NCBI RefSeq assembly: GCF_014197795.1
Contig: NZ_JACIGI010000002.1
Coordinates: forward strand, 124,001-188,000
Reading direction: 5' to 3'
DNA: 64,000 nucleotides
Source: Roseospira goensis
GTDB lineage: Bacteria > Pseudomonadota > Alphaproteobacteria > Rhodospirillales > Rhodospirillaceae
Below the pieces are notes generated by a model. The model had not been told where the DNA came from, did not search any database, and worked only from the letters and a program-made list of their open reading frames with translations. Both the position numbers and the translations under genes were made by a program. Every line of letters begins with the position of its first letter. Position 1 is the first letter of the stretch. Below are positions 17,977 to 25,484 of this stretch, one piece after another.

Positions 17977-20013
17977 TCAGACCAGCCGCCGGGTCACGGG
18001 GTCCGGCCGGCAGCGGCAGAAGGCCCGGAACACGGCGCCGCGGTCCGGATCGTCCAGCCAGTGCCGACCGACGCTCAGCGCGGCCTCGACGTTGTGGGCC
18101 TCCAGGGCCGCGAACGCCGGGCTCTTCCACGGCTGGTCGTCGCCCAAATGGTAGGTCGCGTGCGCCGTGGTCAGCATGACGAAGCGCGCCGCCACCGCGG
18201 CCAGGTTGAACAGCAGCGCGCGCATCACCATCCCGGCGCCCAACACGGAGTCGCTGGCGACGAACCGTTCGTAGAGCGCGCGGCGGAAGATGAAGCAGTC
18301 GAAGCCGGGGTGCGTCTGGCCGTACTCGCTCGCCAGCAGGCCGGGGGTGTCCAGCCCCGGCGGCGGCTGCGGTACGGTGCGGCGGTTCAGGGTGACGGCG
18401 TCCACCCCGCTGCCCAGAAGCTCCGCCGCCAGGGTGTAAAAATGCGGCAGCGGACAGATGTCGGCGTTGGTCAGCACGATGGCCTCGGCGCCGGCCGCTT
18501 CGGCCGCGGCGATGCCGTGGGCCAGCACGTCGAACAGCAGCGGCAGCGGCCGGTCGGTCTCCAGGGTCGGGAGGTCCCGGGCGGTCCGCGCCAGGGGCGC
18601 GGCGGCCGTGAAGCCCTCCGGCACGAGGTCGGTCTCGCCGGCCATCGGCACCGCCACCGGGTGCACCGCGATTCCGGCCGGCGTGGCGGCCCGCGCCGCC
18701 CGCATCGCCGCGACGGTGTGGCGCTGCACCGCGTCCAGGCCGTCGCCCTTGCGGTACAGATTGACGATGTGCGCCAGCCGCAGACGAGGCGCCGCCGGGG
18801 CCGGTCCGGCGCCGCTGGCGGTCAGGACCGCCGCCAGACCGGCGCCCGGCCCCTGCTCCACGACGCTGGCGGCATGTCGCCGCAGCACGCCGCCGCCGTC
18901 GGCCAGCGGCGCGGCGCCCGCCGGCCGGTCGCGTCGGCTCTCCAGTGCGTCGACGAGGGTGCGGGCCAGGCCGGACCAGGTGTGCGGCCGCACCGCCTCC
19001 AGCGCGGCGCTGCGGTGGCCGGCGCGCCGGTCGGCGTCCTCCAGCATGGCGCGCCGCAGCGCGGTCAGCAGCCCGCCCGGGCTGCCGGGCCGATACAGCA
19101 GGGCGCCGGCGCCGTCCGCGACGTAGTCGGTGAGCGCCGGCAGCGCCGGGCCGATCACGGGGCAGGCGAAGGACATCGCCGCCAGCGCCGAGCCCGAGGT
19201 GAGAATGTCCTTGTAGGGCAGGACGGCGAAGTCGGCGGCCTTGTAGAGGGTCTGAAGCTGGCCGTCCGGCACCCGGCCGAGGGCGGCGCGCACCCCCGGC
19301 ACCTTGCGCGCCAGGGCGGCGACCTCCTCCGCCGTATAGGGGGGCGACACGGACCCGGCCAGGATCAGATGGGCGTCCGGTTCGGTGGCGCGCAGGCGGG
19401 CGAACGCCAGCAACAGGTCGTCGAGCCCCTTGTAGGGCCGGATCATGCCGACGAACACGAACAGCGTCTCGTGGGCCGCCACCCCCAGCGTGGTGCGGGC
19501 CTCCTCGCGTGTCACGGTGTCCGGATAGGCGCCGATGTAGCTCGGGTGCGGCGCCACCACGACCGTGTCGGCCGGCACGGTGTAATGCGGCGCCATGCGC
19601 GCCAGGGCGTGCGGCGAATGCACGTGCACGGCCGTGGCCAGGGCGGCAAGGTCCTGGTGCAGCGCGGCCTCGACGGCGGGAAAGGTGTGTTCGTGCGACA
19701 GCACGTTGTGCACGGTCCACAGCACCGCGCCGCCGGCGTCGCGCAACCGCCGCAGTTTATCCAGGTGCGCGGCACAGGCCGCCGCCGCGGCGGCCTCGGT
19801 TTCCGCGCCCACCGTCACCGGCGTGGTCCAGTGCTGGTGGAACACCACGCGGGGGGCGCCCGCCGCCGTGGCCTGCTCCAGCGCGGCGTCGATGCGGCCG
19901 GCGGCGGCGGTCCAACCGTCCGGCAGGCTCTCGGCCAGCAGTCTCTGGTACGGATTGACGTGCGTGACGTCGGGCCAGAAGACCAGGTGGCTGCGGGTCG
20001 GGCCGCTCGGCAT
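17977..20013 (-). CDS. Two-domain glycosyltransferase (GT4 plus C-terminal GT-A-like domain)
   Basis: 678 residues. The N-terminal half (about 8-360) is a GT-B glycosyltransferase of family 4: HSPHALARMAPHY, LFVFVGMIRPYKGLDDLL, LYKAADFAVLPYKDILTSGSAL (the E/DX7E region is degenerate) and TWSGLARTLVDAL. After a variable linker (about 360-430), the C-terminal part (RLRLAHIVNLYRKGDGLDA to the end) resembles a GT-A-type domain with LTNADICPLPHFYTLAAELL, where N-A-D may replace the DXD. Preferred ATG 20013 has GGAGAG 6 nt upstream; ATG 20031 overlaps the sulfotransferase stop (TGATG) and is the alternative. Confidence 0.8.
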   Translation of the reverse strand: MPSGPTRSHLVFWPDVTHVNPYQRLLAESLPDGWTAAAGRIDAALEQATAAGAPRVVFHQHWTTPVTVGAETEAAAAAACAAHLDKLRRLRDAGGAVLWTVHNVLSHEHTFPAVEAALHQDLAALATAVHVHSPHALARMAPHYTVPADTVVVAPHPSYIGAYPDTVTREEARTTLGVAAHETLFVFVGMIRPYKGLDDLLLAFARLRATEPDAHLILAGSVSPPYTAEEVAALARKVPGVRAALGRVPDGQLQTLYKAADFAVLPYKDILTSGSALAAMSFACPVIGPALPALTDYVADGAGALLYRPGSPGGLLTALRRAMLEDADRRAGHRSAALEAVRPHTWSGLARTLVDALESRRDRPAGAAPLADGGGVLRRHAASVVEQGPGAGLAAVLTASGAGPAPAAPRLRLAHIVNLYRKGDGLDAVQRHTVAAMRAARAATPAGIAVHPVAVPMAGETDLVPEGFTAAAPLARTARDLPTLETDRPLPLLFDVLAHGIAAAEAAGAEAIVLTNADICPLPHFYTLAAELLGSGVDAVTLNRRTVPQPPPGLDTPGLLASEYGQTHPGFDCFIFRRALYERFVASDSVLGAGMVMRALLFNLAAVAARFVMLTTAHATYHLGDDQPWKSPAFAALEAHNVEAALSVGRHWLDDPDRGAVFRAFCRCRPDPVTRRLV

Positions 20014-20030
20014 GGGGGGCTCTCCGGGCA

Positions 20031-20780
20031 TCAGCGGTCGGCGCACAGGGCGCGCATCTTGTCGGCGCCGTAGCGGGCGGCGAAGGCGGTGTTGGGGCCG
20101 TCGGGCGCTTGCGCGCGCAGGTCGGTGGCGACCGGGGCATCCGCCGGCACGCCGGGCAGCGAGCGCAGCACGGCGGCGGGGTCGGCCACCAGGTCCTCGT
20201 ACCAGACCGTGCGGGCATCGGCCGTGCGGGCCTTGAGGAACGCCTCGGCCCATGTGGTCCACTGCACGATGTTGCGCAGGGCCGTGTCGATGCCCTCAAA
20301 GCTGTAGGAGGCGGGCGCGGTGGCTTCGAAGTGGGCACTCCAGGCGCCGGTGGTGCGCGCGATGTGGTAGGAGACGGCCTGGGCCACGGTATCGCGTCGG
20401 CGCAACAGGACATAGTGCGGCCGCAGGTCGGCGAAGGCCTCCTCGATCCGCAGGAACACCGGGAGGTGGTGGCCGTGCAGGTTGACGCCCAGCCATCCGC
20501 CGGGGCCGGTGCGATGCCGGCGCAGCGCGGCGGCGTAGGCGGGCAGGTCAACGCGGCCGTCGCGGTGCGCGCCCCAGCGCGCGGCCAGCGCCGGCAGATA
20601 CTGGAACGGCTGAAAGTACTCGTGCGCCACGCACACGCCGGCGCGATAGAGCAGGTCGCAGAGCAGCGTGCTGCCACTGCGCGGCGTGCTGAGGATCACC
20701 AGCAGGTCCGACGGTGGGGTGTCCGCCGCGGCGTCGAAGGCGGCGTTGACGAAATCTTCCGGCGGCAGCGCGCGATCCAT
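20031..20780 (-). CDS. Stf0-family sulfotransferase
   Basis: 249 residues related to mycobacterial Stf0 (trehalose 2-sulfotransferase). The PAPS loop is VILSTPRSGSTLLCDLL (residues 28-44), followed by the family-typical VAHEYFQPFQYLP. The 3'-phosphate motif is VLLRRRDTVAQAVSYHIARTTG, and WYEDLVADPAAVLRSL comes later. Stf0 proteins sulfate sugars of glycolipids. It opens the third arm of the glycan cluster, coupled to the glycosyltransferase that follows, and is separated by 89 bp from the ectoine-side genes. Confidence 0.87.
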   Translation of the reverse strand: MDRALPPEDFVNAAFDAAADTPPSDLLVILSTPRSGSTLLCDLLYRAGVCVAHEYFQPFQYLPALAARWGAHRDGRVDLPAYAAALRRHRTGPGGWLGVNLHGHHLPVFLRIEEAFADLRPHYVLLRRRDTVAQAVSYHIARTTGAWSAHFEATAPASYSFEGIDTALRNIVQWTTWAEAFLKARTADARTVWYEDLVADPAAVLRSLPGVPADAPVATDLRAQAPDGPNTAFAARYGADKMRALCADR

Positions 20781-20869
20781 GCCCCTCTCCCGCGAGTGCG
20801 CGTCAGTCTGGGGCGGGTCCGCTTACCCGGCGGTTAACGGAGGCGGCGGCGCGTCCGGTCCGCGCCGCC

Positions 20870-21298
20870 TCAGGACGGGTCCGCCGCGTAGAGGGCATAG
20901 ACGTCTGCGGCGGTCAGGGTCGGGGTCTCGTTGGCGAAGCTGTAGCCGGGCGGCTTCTCGTCGATAAAGATCTGGGACTCCATGGTGAAGTCGTCCTGGT
21001 CGTCGAAGGCGCCCAGATTGAGGACCGTCTGGCCCTTCTTGATCGAGTAGTAGAACAGGCTTGTGCCGCAATGCTTGCAGAAGCAGCGTTCGGCCCGCTC
21101 CGAGGAGCGGTAGCGGCCGATGGCGTCCTCGCCCTGCCAGGTCACCGGCGCCGTCGCGTCGACCGCCAGCATTGGGCCGCCGCCCCAGCGCCGGCACATG
21201 GCGCAATGGCAGGCCGAGAAGTGCAACGCGTCGAGGGGCACGGAGAACCGCACGGCGCCGCACAGGCACCCGCCGGTTCGCACGTTGGGCTCGGTCAT
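20870..21298 (-). CDS. GFA-family (glutathione-dependent formaldehyde-activating enzyme-like) zinc protein
   Basis: 142 residues with all three cysteine clusters of the GFA/Gfa-like fold: GGCLCGAVRF, SACHCAMCRRWGG and RCFCKHCGTSLFYY, giving one structural and one labile zinc site. Few members truly act on formaldehyde-glutathione adducts; most are uncharacterised. Chosen ATG 21298 follows GGGAGAG. It lies downstream of doeB by about 100 bp on the same strand. Whether it belongs to the ectoine operon or is a separate gene is open. Confidence 0.85.
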   Translation of the reverse strand: MTEPNVRTGGCLCGAVRFSVPLDALHFSACHCAMCRRWGGGPMLAVDATAPVTWQGEDAIGRYRSSERAERCFCKHCGTSLFYYSIKKGQTVLNLGAFDDQDDFTMESQIFIDEKPPGYSFANETPTLTAADVYALYAADPS

Positions 21299-21396
21299 GG
21301 TGGTCTCTCCCACTCTCCCACTCTCCCGTTGCGCGGCCGAGGCCGCCCTTTCCGGGCATGGGGCCGCGCGGACGACAGCGGGCCGGGACACCCCTC

Positions 21397-22446
21397 CTAC
21401 GGCGCGCCGACCGGCGGGCGGAAGCGGCCGGGCGGCAGCCCCTCCTCGACCGCGCCGAGCACGGCCAGCGAGTCGCCGGTCTTGGCGACGCCCGGGAAGT
21501 GGCGCCCGATCAACATGCCGTCCAGCTTGGCGAAGTACTCGACCGGGGCCGCGCCGGTGCGGTCCATGGGCCACAGCCGGGCCAGCTTGTCGCCGGCCCG
21601 GACCGTCTCGCCCAGGTCGACGCACATTTCCAGCATGCCGTCGGTATCGGCGAAGGTGAAGCAGTCCATGGACGGCATGTCGAGGTTCAGCGAGGGCTCG
21701 ATCTCCATGTCGCCCTCCAGGATGCCGGCATGGATCAGCACGTTGCGCACGCCCTTGCGGGCCATGCGGGTGCTGGCCGCGCTGGAGGTGCCGCCGCCGC
21801 GCAGCTCGGTGCTGACGAAGGTCTTGCCGGCTTCCTCGGCGGCGGTGTCGAACAGACCGGCGGCGTCGATCTCCAGCATCTTGGCGGTGTAGGGGGCGTT
21901 GAAGGCGGCCGCCGCCTCCTCGCAGCGTGCCTCCTGGGTCTTGTCCGGCAGCACGTGCGAGGCCGCGAACGGCAGGAAGTCCAGCGTCGAGCCGCCGGCG
22001 TGGATGTCCAGCACCAGATCCGACATGGGCAGCAGGTAGCGCTGGATGTAGTCCGCGATCTTCTGCGTCACGGTGCCGTCGGCGGCGCCCGGGAACAGGC
22101 GGTTGAGATTGCCGCCGTCGATGGGGGAGGTGCGCCGGCCAGCCCGGAACGCCGGGTAGTTCATGAACGGCAGCATGATGATGCGGCCGTTGATGGTGCG
22201 CCAGTCCAGGGTCCGGGCCAGTTCCAGGATGGCCAGCGGCCCCTCGTACTCGTCGCCATGATTGGCGCCGGTCAGCAGGACGGTGGGGCTGTGGCCGTTC
22301 TTGGCCACGCAGATCGGGATCATCAGGTTGCCCCAGGCGCTGTCGTCGCGGCTGTAGGGCAGGCGCAGGAATCCGTGCTGCAATCCGTCGGCATCGAAGT
22401 CGACGGTGGGCACGATCGAAGACGGTTTCTCGTACATCAGCGACAT
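21397..22446 (-). CDS. doeB: N-alpha-acetyl-L-2,4-diaminobutyrate deacetylase (ectoine degradation)
   Basis: 349-residue zinc deacylase of the succinylglutamate desuccinylase/aspartoacylase family, also called EutE. The zinc ligands are H63 and E66 in GANHGDEYEGP and H149 in LVLDIHAGGS, the family's HxxE...H set. In ectoine catabolism it removes the acetyl group from the ADABA produced by DoeA, giving 2,4-diaminobutyrate. It starts 6 bp after the doeA stop, and reported DoeA-DoeB (EutD-EutE) cooperation fits this coupling. Last clearly ectoine-specific gene of the minus arm. Confidence 0.9.
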   Translation of the reverse strand: MSLMYEKPSSIVPTVDFDADGLQHGFLRLPYSRDDSAWGNLMIPICVAKNGHSPTVLLTGANHGDEYEGPLAILELARTLDWRTINGRIIMLPFMNYPAFRAGRRTSPIDGGNLNRLFPGAADGTVTQKIADYIQRYLLPMSDLVLDIHAGGSTLDFLPFAASHVLPDKTQEARCEEAAAAFNAPYTAKMLEIDAAGLFDTAAEEAGKTFVSTELRGGGTSSAASTRMARKGVRNVLIHAGILEGDMEIEPSLNLDMPSMDCFTFADTDGMLEMCVDLGETVRAGDKLARLWPMDRTGAAPVEYFAKLDGMLIGRHFPGVAKTGDSLAVLGAVEEGLPPGRFRPPVGAP

Positions 22447-22452
22447 GGACGG

Positions 22453-23646
22453 TCAGTCTTTCACCACCAGTTCCCGCGGCGTGTCGGCGAGGATCTCGGG
22501 GCCGCGCTCACCGATCACGATGCTCTCGGTGATCTCGAAGCCCCAGGTGTCCATCCACAGGCCGGTCATGAAATGGAAGGTCATGTTGGGTTCCAGCACG
22601 GTGCGGTCGCCGGGCCGCAGGCTCATCGTGCGCTCGCCCCAGTCCGGCGGATAGCTGATGCCGATGGGGTAGCCGGTGCGGTTGTCCTTCTCGATGCCGT
22701 GTCGGCGCAGCACGGCGAAGAAGGCGTTGGCGACATCCTCGCAGGTATTGCCGGCATACGCCTTTTCCAGTCCGGCTTCCATCCCTTCCTGCACGGCCTT
22801 TTCGGCATCGAGGAAGTGTTGCGGCGGCCGGCCCAGATAGACGGTGCGCGACAGCGGGCAGTGGTAGCGCCGGTAGCAGCCGGCGATTTCGAAGAAGGTC
22901 CCTTCGTTGGGCCGGAGTGGCTGGTCGGTCCAGGTCAAGTGCGGCGCCGAGGCCTCGACGCCGGAGGCCACCAGGGGGACGATGGCGGCATAGTCGCCGC
23001 CGAACTCGGCGGTGCCGCGCAGGGCGGCGTCGTAGATCTCTGCCACCAGGTCGTTCTTGCGCATGCCCGGCTCGATGACGTCGCGGATGCGGGCGTGCAT
23101 GGCATCGACGATGCGGGCGGCGCGGCGCATGTAGGTGAGCTCGGTGTCCGACTTCACCGCCCGCTGCCAGTTCACCAGCCCGGTGGCGTCCTGGAACCGG
23201 GCATCCGGCAGTTCCCGCAAGAGCGTGTGATAGGCGGCGGCGGAGAAATAGTAGTTGTCCATCTCGACGCCGATGCGCCGGGTGCCCCAGCCTTGGTCGC
23301 GCAGCAAGCCGGCCAGGACCTGCTTGGGGTGGCGCTCGGTCGACTGCACATAGTGGTCGGGGTAGGCGACGATGCGCGCCTCCGGCAGCCACGACGTCAG
23401 CCGGGCGCCGTTGGCGTCCTGGCCGCGCCCGAACCACAGCGGGTCCTCGTCGATCGGCAGCACGACGCCCTGATGGACGTAGAACGACCAGCCATCGTAG
23501 CCGGTCAGCCAATTCATGTTCGACGGGTCGGTGACGATCAGCAGGTCAAGGCCGGCGGCCGCCATGGCTTGCCGGGTCTTGGTGAGGCGCCGGGCGTATT
23601 CCTCGCGCGAGAAGCGGGCCGGGGCGACGGGGCTGACGGGGCTCAT
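22453..23646 (-). CDS. doeA: Ectoine hydrolase (M24 peptidase-like)
   Basis: 397-residue pita-bread-fold protein (creatinase N-domain plus M24 C-domain), also called EutD. It opens the ectoine ring to N-acetyl-diaminobutyrate. Signature regions include MNWLTGYDGWSFYVHQGVVL near residue 45, PEARIVAYPDHYVQSTERHP and a C-terminal TVLEPNMTFHFMTGLWMDTWG. The usual five M24 metal ligands are not all evident, in line with reports that ectoine hydrolases are atypical members of the family. Order eutC-doeA-doeB with short gaps (13 and 6 bp) is the usual ectoine-utilisation arrangement. Confidence 0.9.
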   Translation of the reverse strand: MSPVSPVAPARFSREEYARRLTKTRQAMAAAGLDLLIVTDPSNMNWLTGYDGWSFYVHQGVVLPIDEDPLWFGRGQDANGARLTSWLPEARIVAYPDHYVQSTERHPKQVLAGLLRDQGWGTRRIGVEMDNYYFSAAAYHTLLRELPDARFQDATGLVNWQRAVKSDTELTYMRRAARIVDAMHARIRDVIEPGMRKNDLVAEIYDAALRGTAEFGGDYAAIVPLVASGVEASAPHLTWTDQPLRPNEGTFFEIAGCYRRYHCPLSRTVYLGRPPQHFLDAEKAVQEGMEAGLEKAYAGNTCEDVANAFFAVLRRHGIEKDNRTGYPIGISYPPDWGERTMSLRPGDRTVLEPNMTFHFMTGLWMDTWGFEITESIVIGERGPEILADTPRELVVKD

Positions 23647-23659
23647 GGGCGGTGTGGTC

Positions 23660-24652
23660 CTAGCTCTCGAACGCGCTGCCGGCGCCGGACCGGTCGGCGC
23701 GGGCCAGGGCCAGGGTGGCGATGGCGGTGTCCTGGACGCCGGTCCCGGTCAGGTCGGCGATGGTGATCTGCGCCGGATCGGTGCGTCCGGTCGCGGCGCC
23801 GGTCACCACCGCCCCCAGCTCGGGGAACGCCTCGTCGGCGCCCACCAGGCCGGCGGCGATGGCGTGGTGCAGCTCGCCCAGCCGGCGGGTCTGGGACAGG
23901 CTGTCGGCGACGTAGAGATCGGCGCGCCGGATGGCAGCCGGGTCCAGTTCGTTCTTGTGCTCGGCGTCCGAGCCCATGGCGGTGACGTGCTGGCCGGCCG
24001 TCAGGTGGTCGGCCATCAGCAGCGGCGCGGTCGCCGGCGTGGTCAGCACCACGATGTCGGCGTCGGCCACCGCCTCGGCCACGCTGGCGGCCGCGGTCAC
24101 GGGCAGGCCCCGGCGCGCCGTCATCTCCGCCGCGTAGGCCGCCGCCTTGTCGGCGTCGCGCGCCCAGACGGTGGCGGACTCGATCGGGCGCACCAGGGTC
24201 AGCGCATCCAGTTGCAGACGGGCCTGCACGCCGGCCCCGATCACGGCGACCCGGCGGGCGTCGGTGCGCGCCAGGTGCTTGGCGGCGACGGCGCCGGCCG
24301 CGGCGGTGCGGACGTCGGTGAGGAAGCCGTTGTCCAGCAGTACCGCCTCCAGAAGGCCGGTCCTGGCGCTGAACAGGGTCATCAGGCCGTTGACGCTGGG
24401 CAGGCCGAGCTTCGGGTTGTCGAAGAACCCGGGGCTGATCTTGATGGCGAAGCTGTCGAGGCCCGGCACATAGGCGGTCTTGACGTCCACCTCGCCATGG
24501 GCCTCGACGATGTCCAGGCGCAGGATCGGCGGCATCACGACACCGCCGCCGGCCAGGGCGACGAACGCCTGCTCGACGCAGGCCACGGCCTCGCCGTCGA
24601 GCGGAACGACGGCGCGCAGCTCGGCTTCGGTCACGATCCGCACGGTGGGCAT
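23660..24652 (-). CDS. eutC: Ectoine utilisation protein EutC (ornithine cyclodeaminase-like)
   Basis: 330-residue member of the ornithine cyclodeaminase/mu-crystallin family. The Rossmann motif VAVIGAGVQARLQLDAL (about residues 135-150) binds NAD(P), and VKTAYVPGLDSFAIKISPGFF is a family landmark. In ectoine loci EutA, EutB and EutC are thought to convert 5-hydroxyectoine towards ectoine before DoeA acts; the individual step of EutC is not settled. It leads the eutC-doeA-doeB run. It is separated from eutB by two small foreign-looking genes, which breaks the usual eutABC contiguity. Confidence 0.88.
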   Translation of the reverse strand: MPTVRIVTEAELRAVVPLDGEAVACVEQAFVALAGGGVVMPPILRLDIVEAHGEVDVKTAYVPGLDSFAIKISPGFFDNPKLGLPSVNGLMTLFSARTGLLEAVLLDNGFLTDVRTAAAGAVAAKHLARTDARRVAVIGAGVQARLQLDALTLVRPIESATVWARDADKAAAYAAEMTARRGLPVTAAASVAEAVADADIVVLTTPATAPLLMADHLTAGQHVTAMGSDAEHKNELDPAAIRRADLYVADSLSQTRRLGELHHAIAAGLVGADEAFPELGAVVTGAATGRTDPAQITIADLTGTGVQDTAIATLALARADRSGAGSAFES

Positions 24653-24691
24653 GGGCGGGATCCTCGGTGTGGTCTGCCGTCAGGACAACGG

Positions 24692-25081
24692 TTACATGTA
24701 TTGGAGGGTCGTAACGGTGGCGGCGACGGCAGCAACGCACAGGCCGATCGCCGCAAAGACGGTGGTGACGATAAAGGCGCGGCCCGGTTTCTCGGCCAGT
24801 CTGGCGCCAAGGTCGGCCTTTGCCTCCTGGACGTCGGCCTTTGAAGCCAGCGCCGGCACCGTCGCCCGCCATTCGGTGCGCAGGTCCTGGACCTCGGCTT
24901 TCAGGTCGATCCGAACGTCCTTGGTCTCGGTCTGGGCTTCCGTGCGAAATGCCTGAAGCTCCGCCTTGGTCGCGAGTGAGGGCAGGGTGACTCGAAGCTG
25001 TTCGTCGATGCGCACGATCAGCGGTTCGAGACGGCGTAGAGTCGCCTCCAGCGCCGCGACCCGGCGCGTCAGGTCCGTCAT
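24692..25081 (-). CDS. Small coiled-coil protein with C-terminal membrane anchor
   Basis: 129 residues. Heptad-rich segments (TRRVAALEATLRRLEPLIVR, LATKAELQAFRTEAQTETKD, LRTEWRATVPALASKADVQE) predict a long coiled coil. They are followed by one hydrophobic helix (AFIVTTVFAAIGLCVAAVAA) and a few residues, suggesting a tail-anchored protein with the coil in the cytosol. Such proteins recur as hypotheticals near phage or toxin genes; I assign no function. ATG 25081 is chosen because GGAGGAG lies 9 nt upstream; earlier in-frame starts (25192) would overlap the next gene. With the 95-residue gene it interrupts the eut operon. Confidence 0.7.
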   Translation of the reverse strand: MTDLTRRVAALEATLRRLEPLIVRIDEQLRVTLPSLATKAELQAFRTEAQTETKDVRIDLKAEVQDLRTEWRATVPALASKADVQEAKADLGARLAEKPGRAFIVTTVFAAIGLCVAAVAATVTTLQYM

Positions 25082-25181
25082 GCCACCGTCTCCTCCACCG
25101 CTGCCGCCGCCGCGTCGCGGCGGTTGGCGTTCATCTGCAAGCCCCCCATCATGGACCGTCATCCAGCCTGGCAAGGAGTCT

Positions 25182-25469
25182 TTATTCTCCATCGCCGCGC
25201 CTCCGCTTCGACCAGTCAACAATGCGGGATCGCAGGACTGTGGTCAGAACACCACAGTTTCGGCAAACATAAATAACCTCACCCAGCGTTAGAAATGTTT
25301 GATTTTCGGGACTCCAGTATCGCTCTTTATTGTAGTTGTTTGGAAGCAAGAAAACCGGGTCGCTGTCGTCTCCGCAAATATGGCACCCTTTGTGGTTCCG
25401 GAACTCACGCCAGAATTCTATTGCCTCGTCATTGCTTAACCCACTGTCGTCCCAAGGCGGCAGGGTCAT
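25182..25469 (-). CDS. Hypothetical zinc-ribbon-like protein
   Basis: 95 residues with two CxxC pairs (GCHICGDD and VCRNCGVL) about 39 residues apart, the layout of a zinc ribbon or an HNH-like metal site. The conserved H of an HNH catalytic motif is not evident. Acidic N-terminus (MTLPPWDDSGLSNDEAIEFW), basic C-terminus. The DNA from about 25230 to 25480 is visibly AT-rich compared with its neighbours, with codons such as AAT, TTT and ATA that are otherwise rare here, indicating recent acquisition. Function unknown; a small DNA-binding or defence-related protein is one possibility. Confidence 0.65.
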   Translation of the reverse strand: MTLPPWDDSGLSNDEAIEFWREFRNHKGCHICGDDSDPVFLLPNNYNKERYWSPENQTFLTLGEVIYVCRNCGVLTTVLRSRIVDWSKRRRGDGE

Positions 25470-25484
25470 TGCGTGACGCTCCGT

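Noticed and set aside
15413-19720. 1435-codon minus-strand open frame
   Set aside because: It runs antisense to the sulfotransferase-GT2 fusion and then out of frame through the two-domain glycosyltransferase; a product of GC-rich third-position bias.
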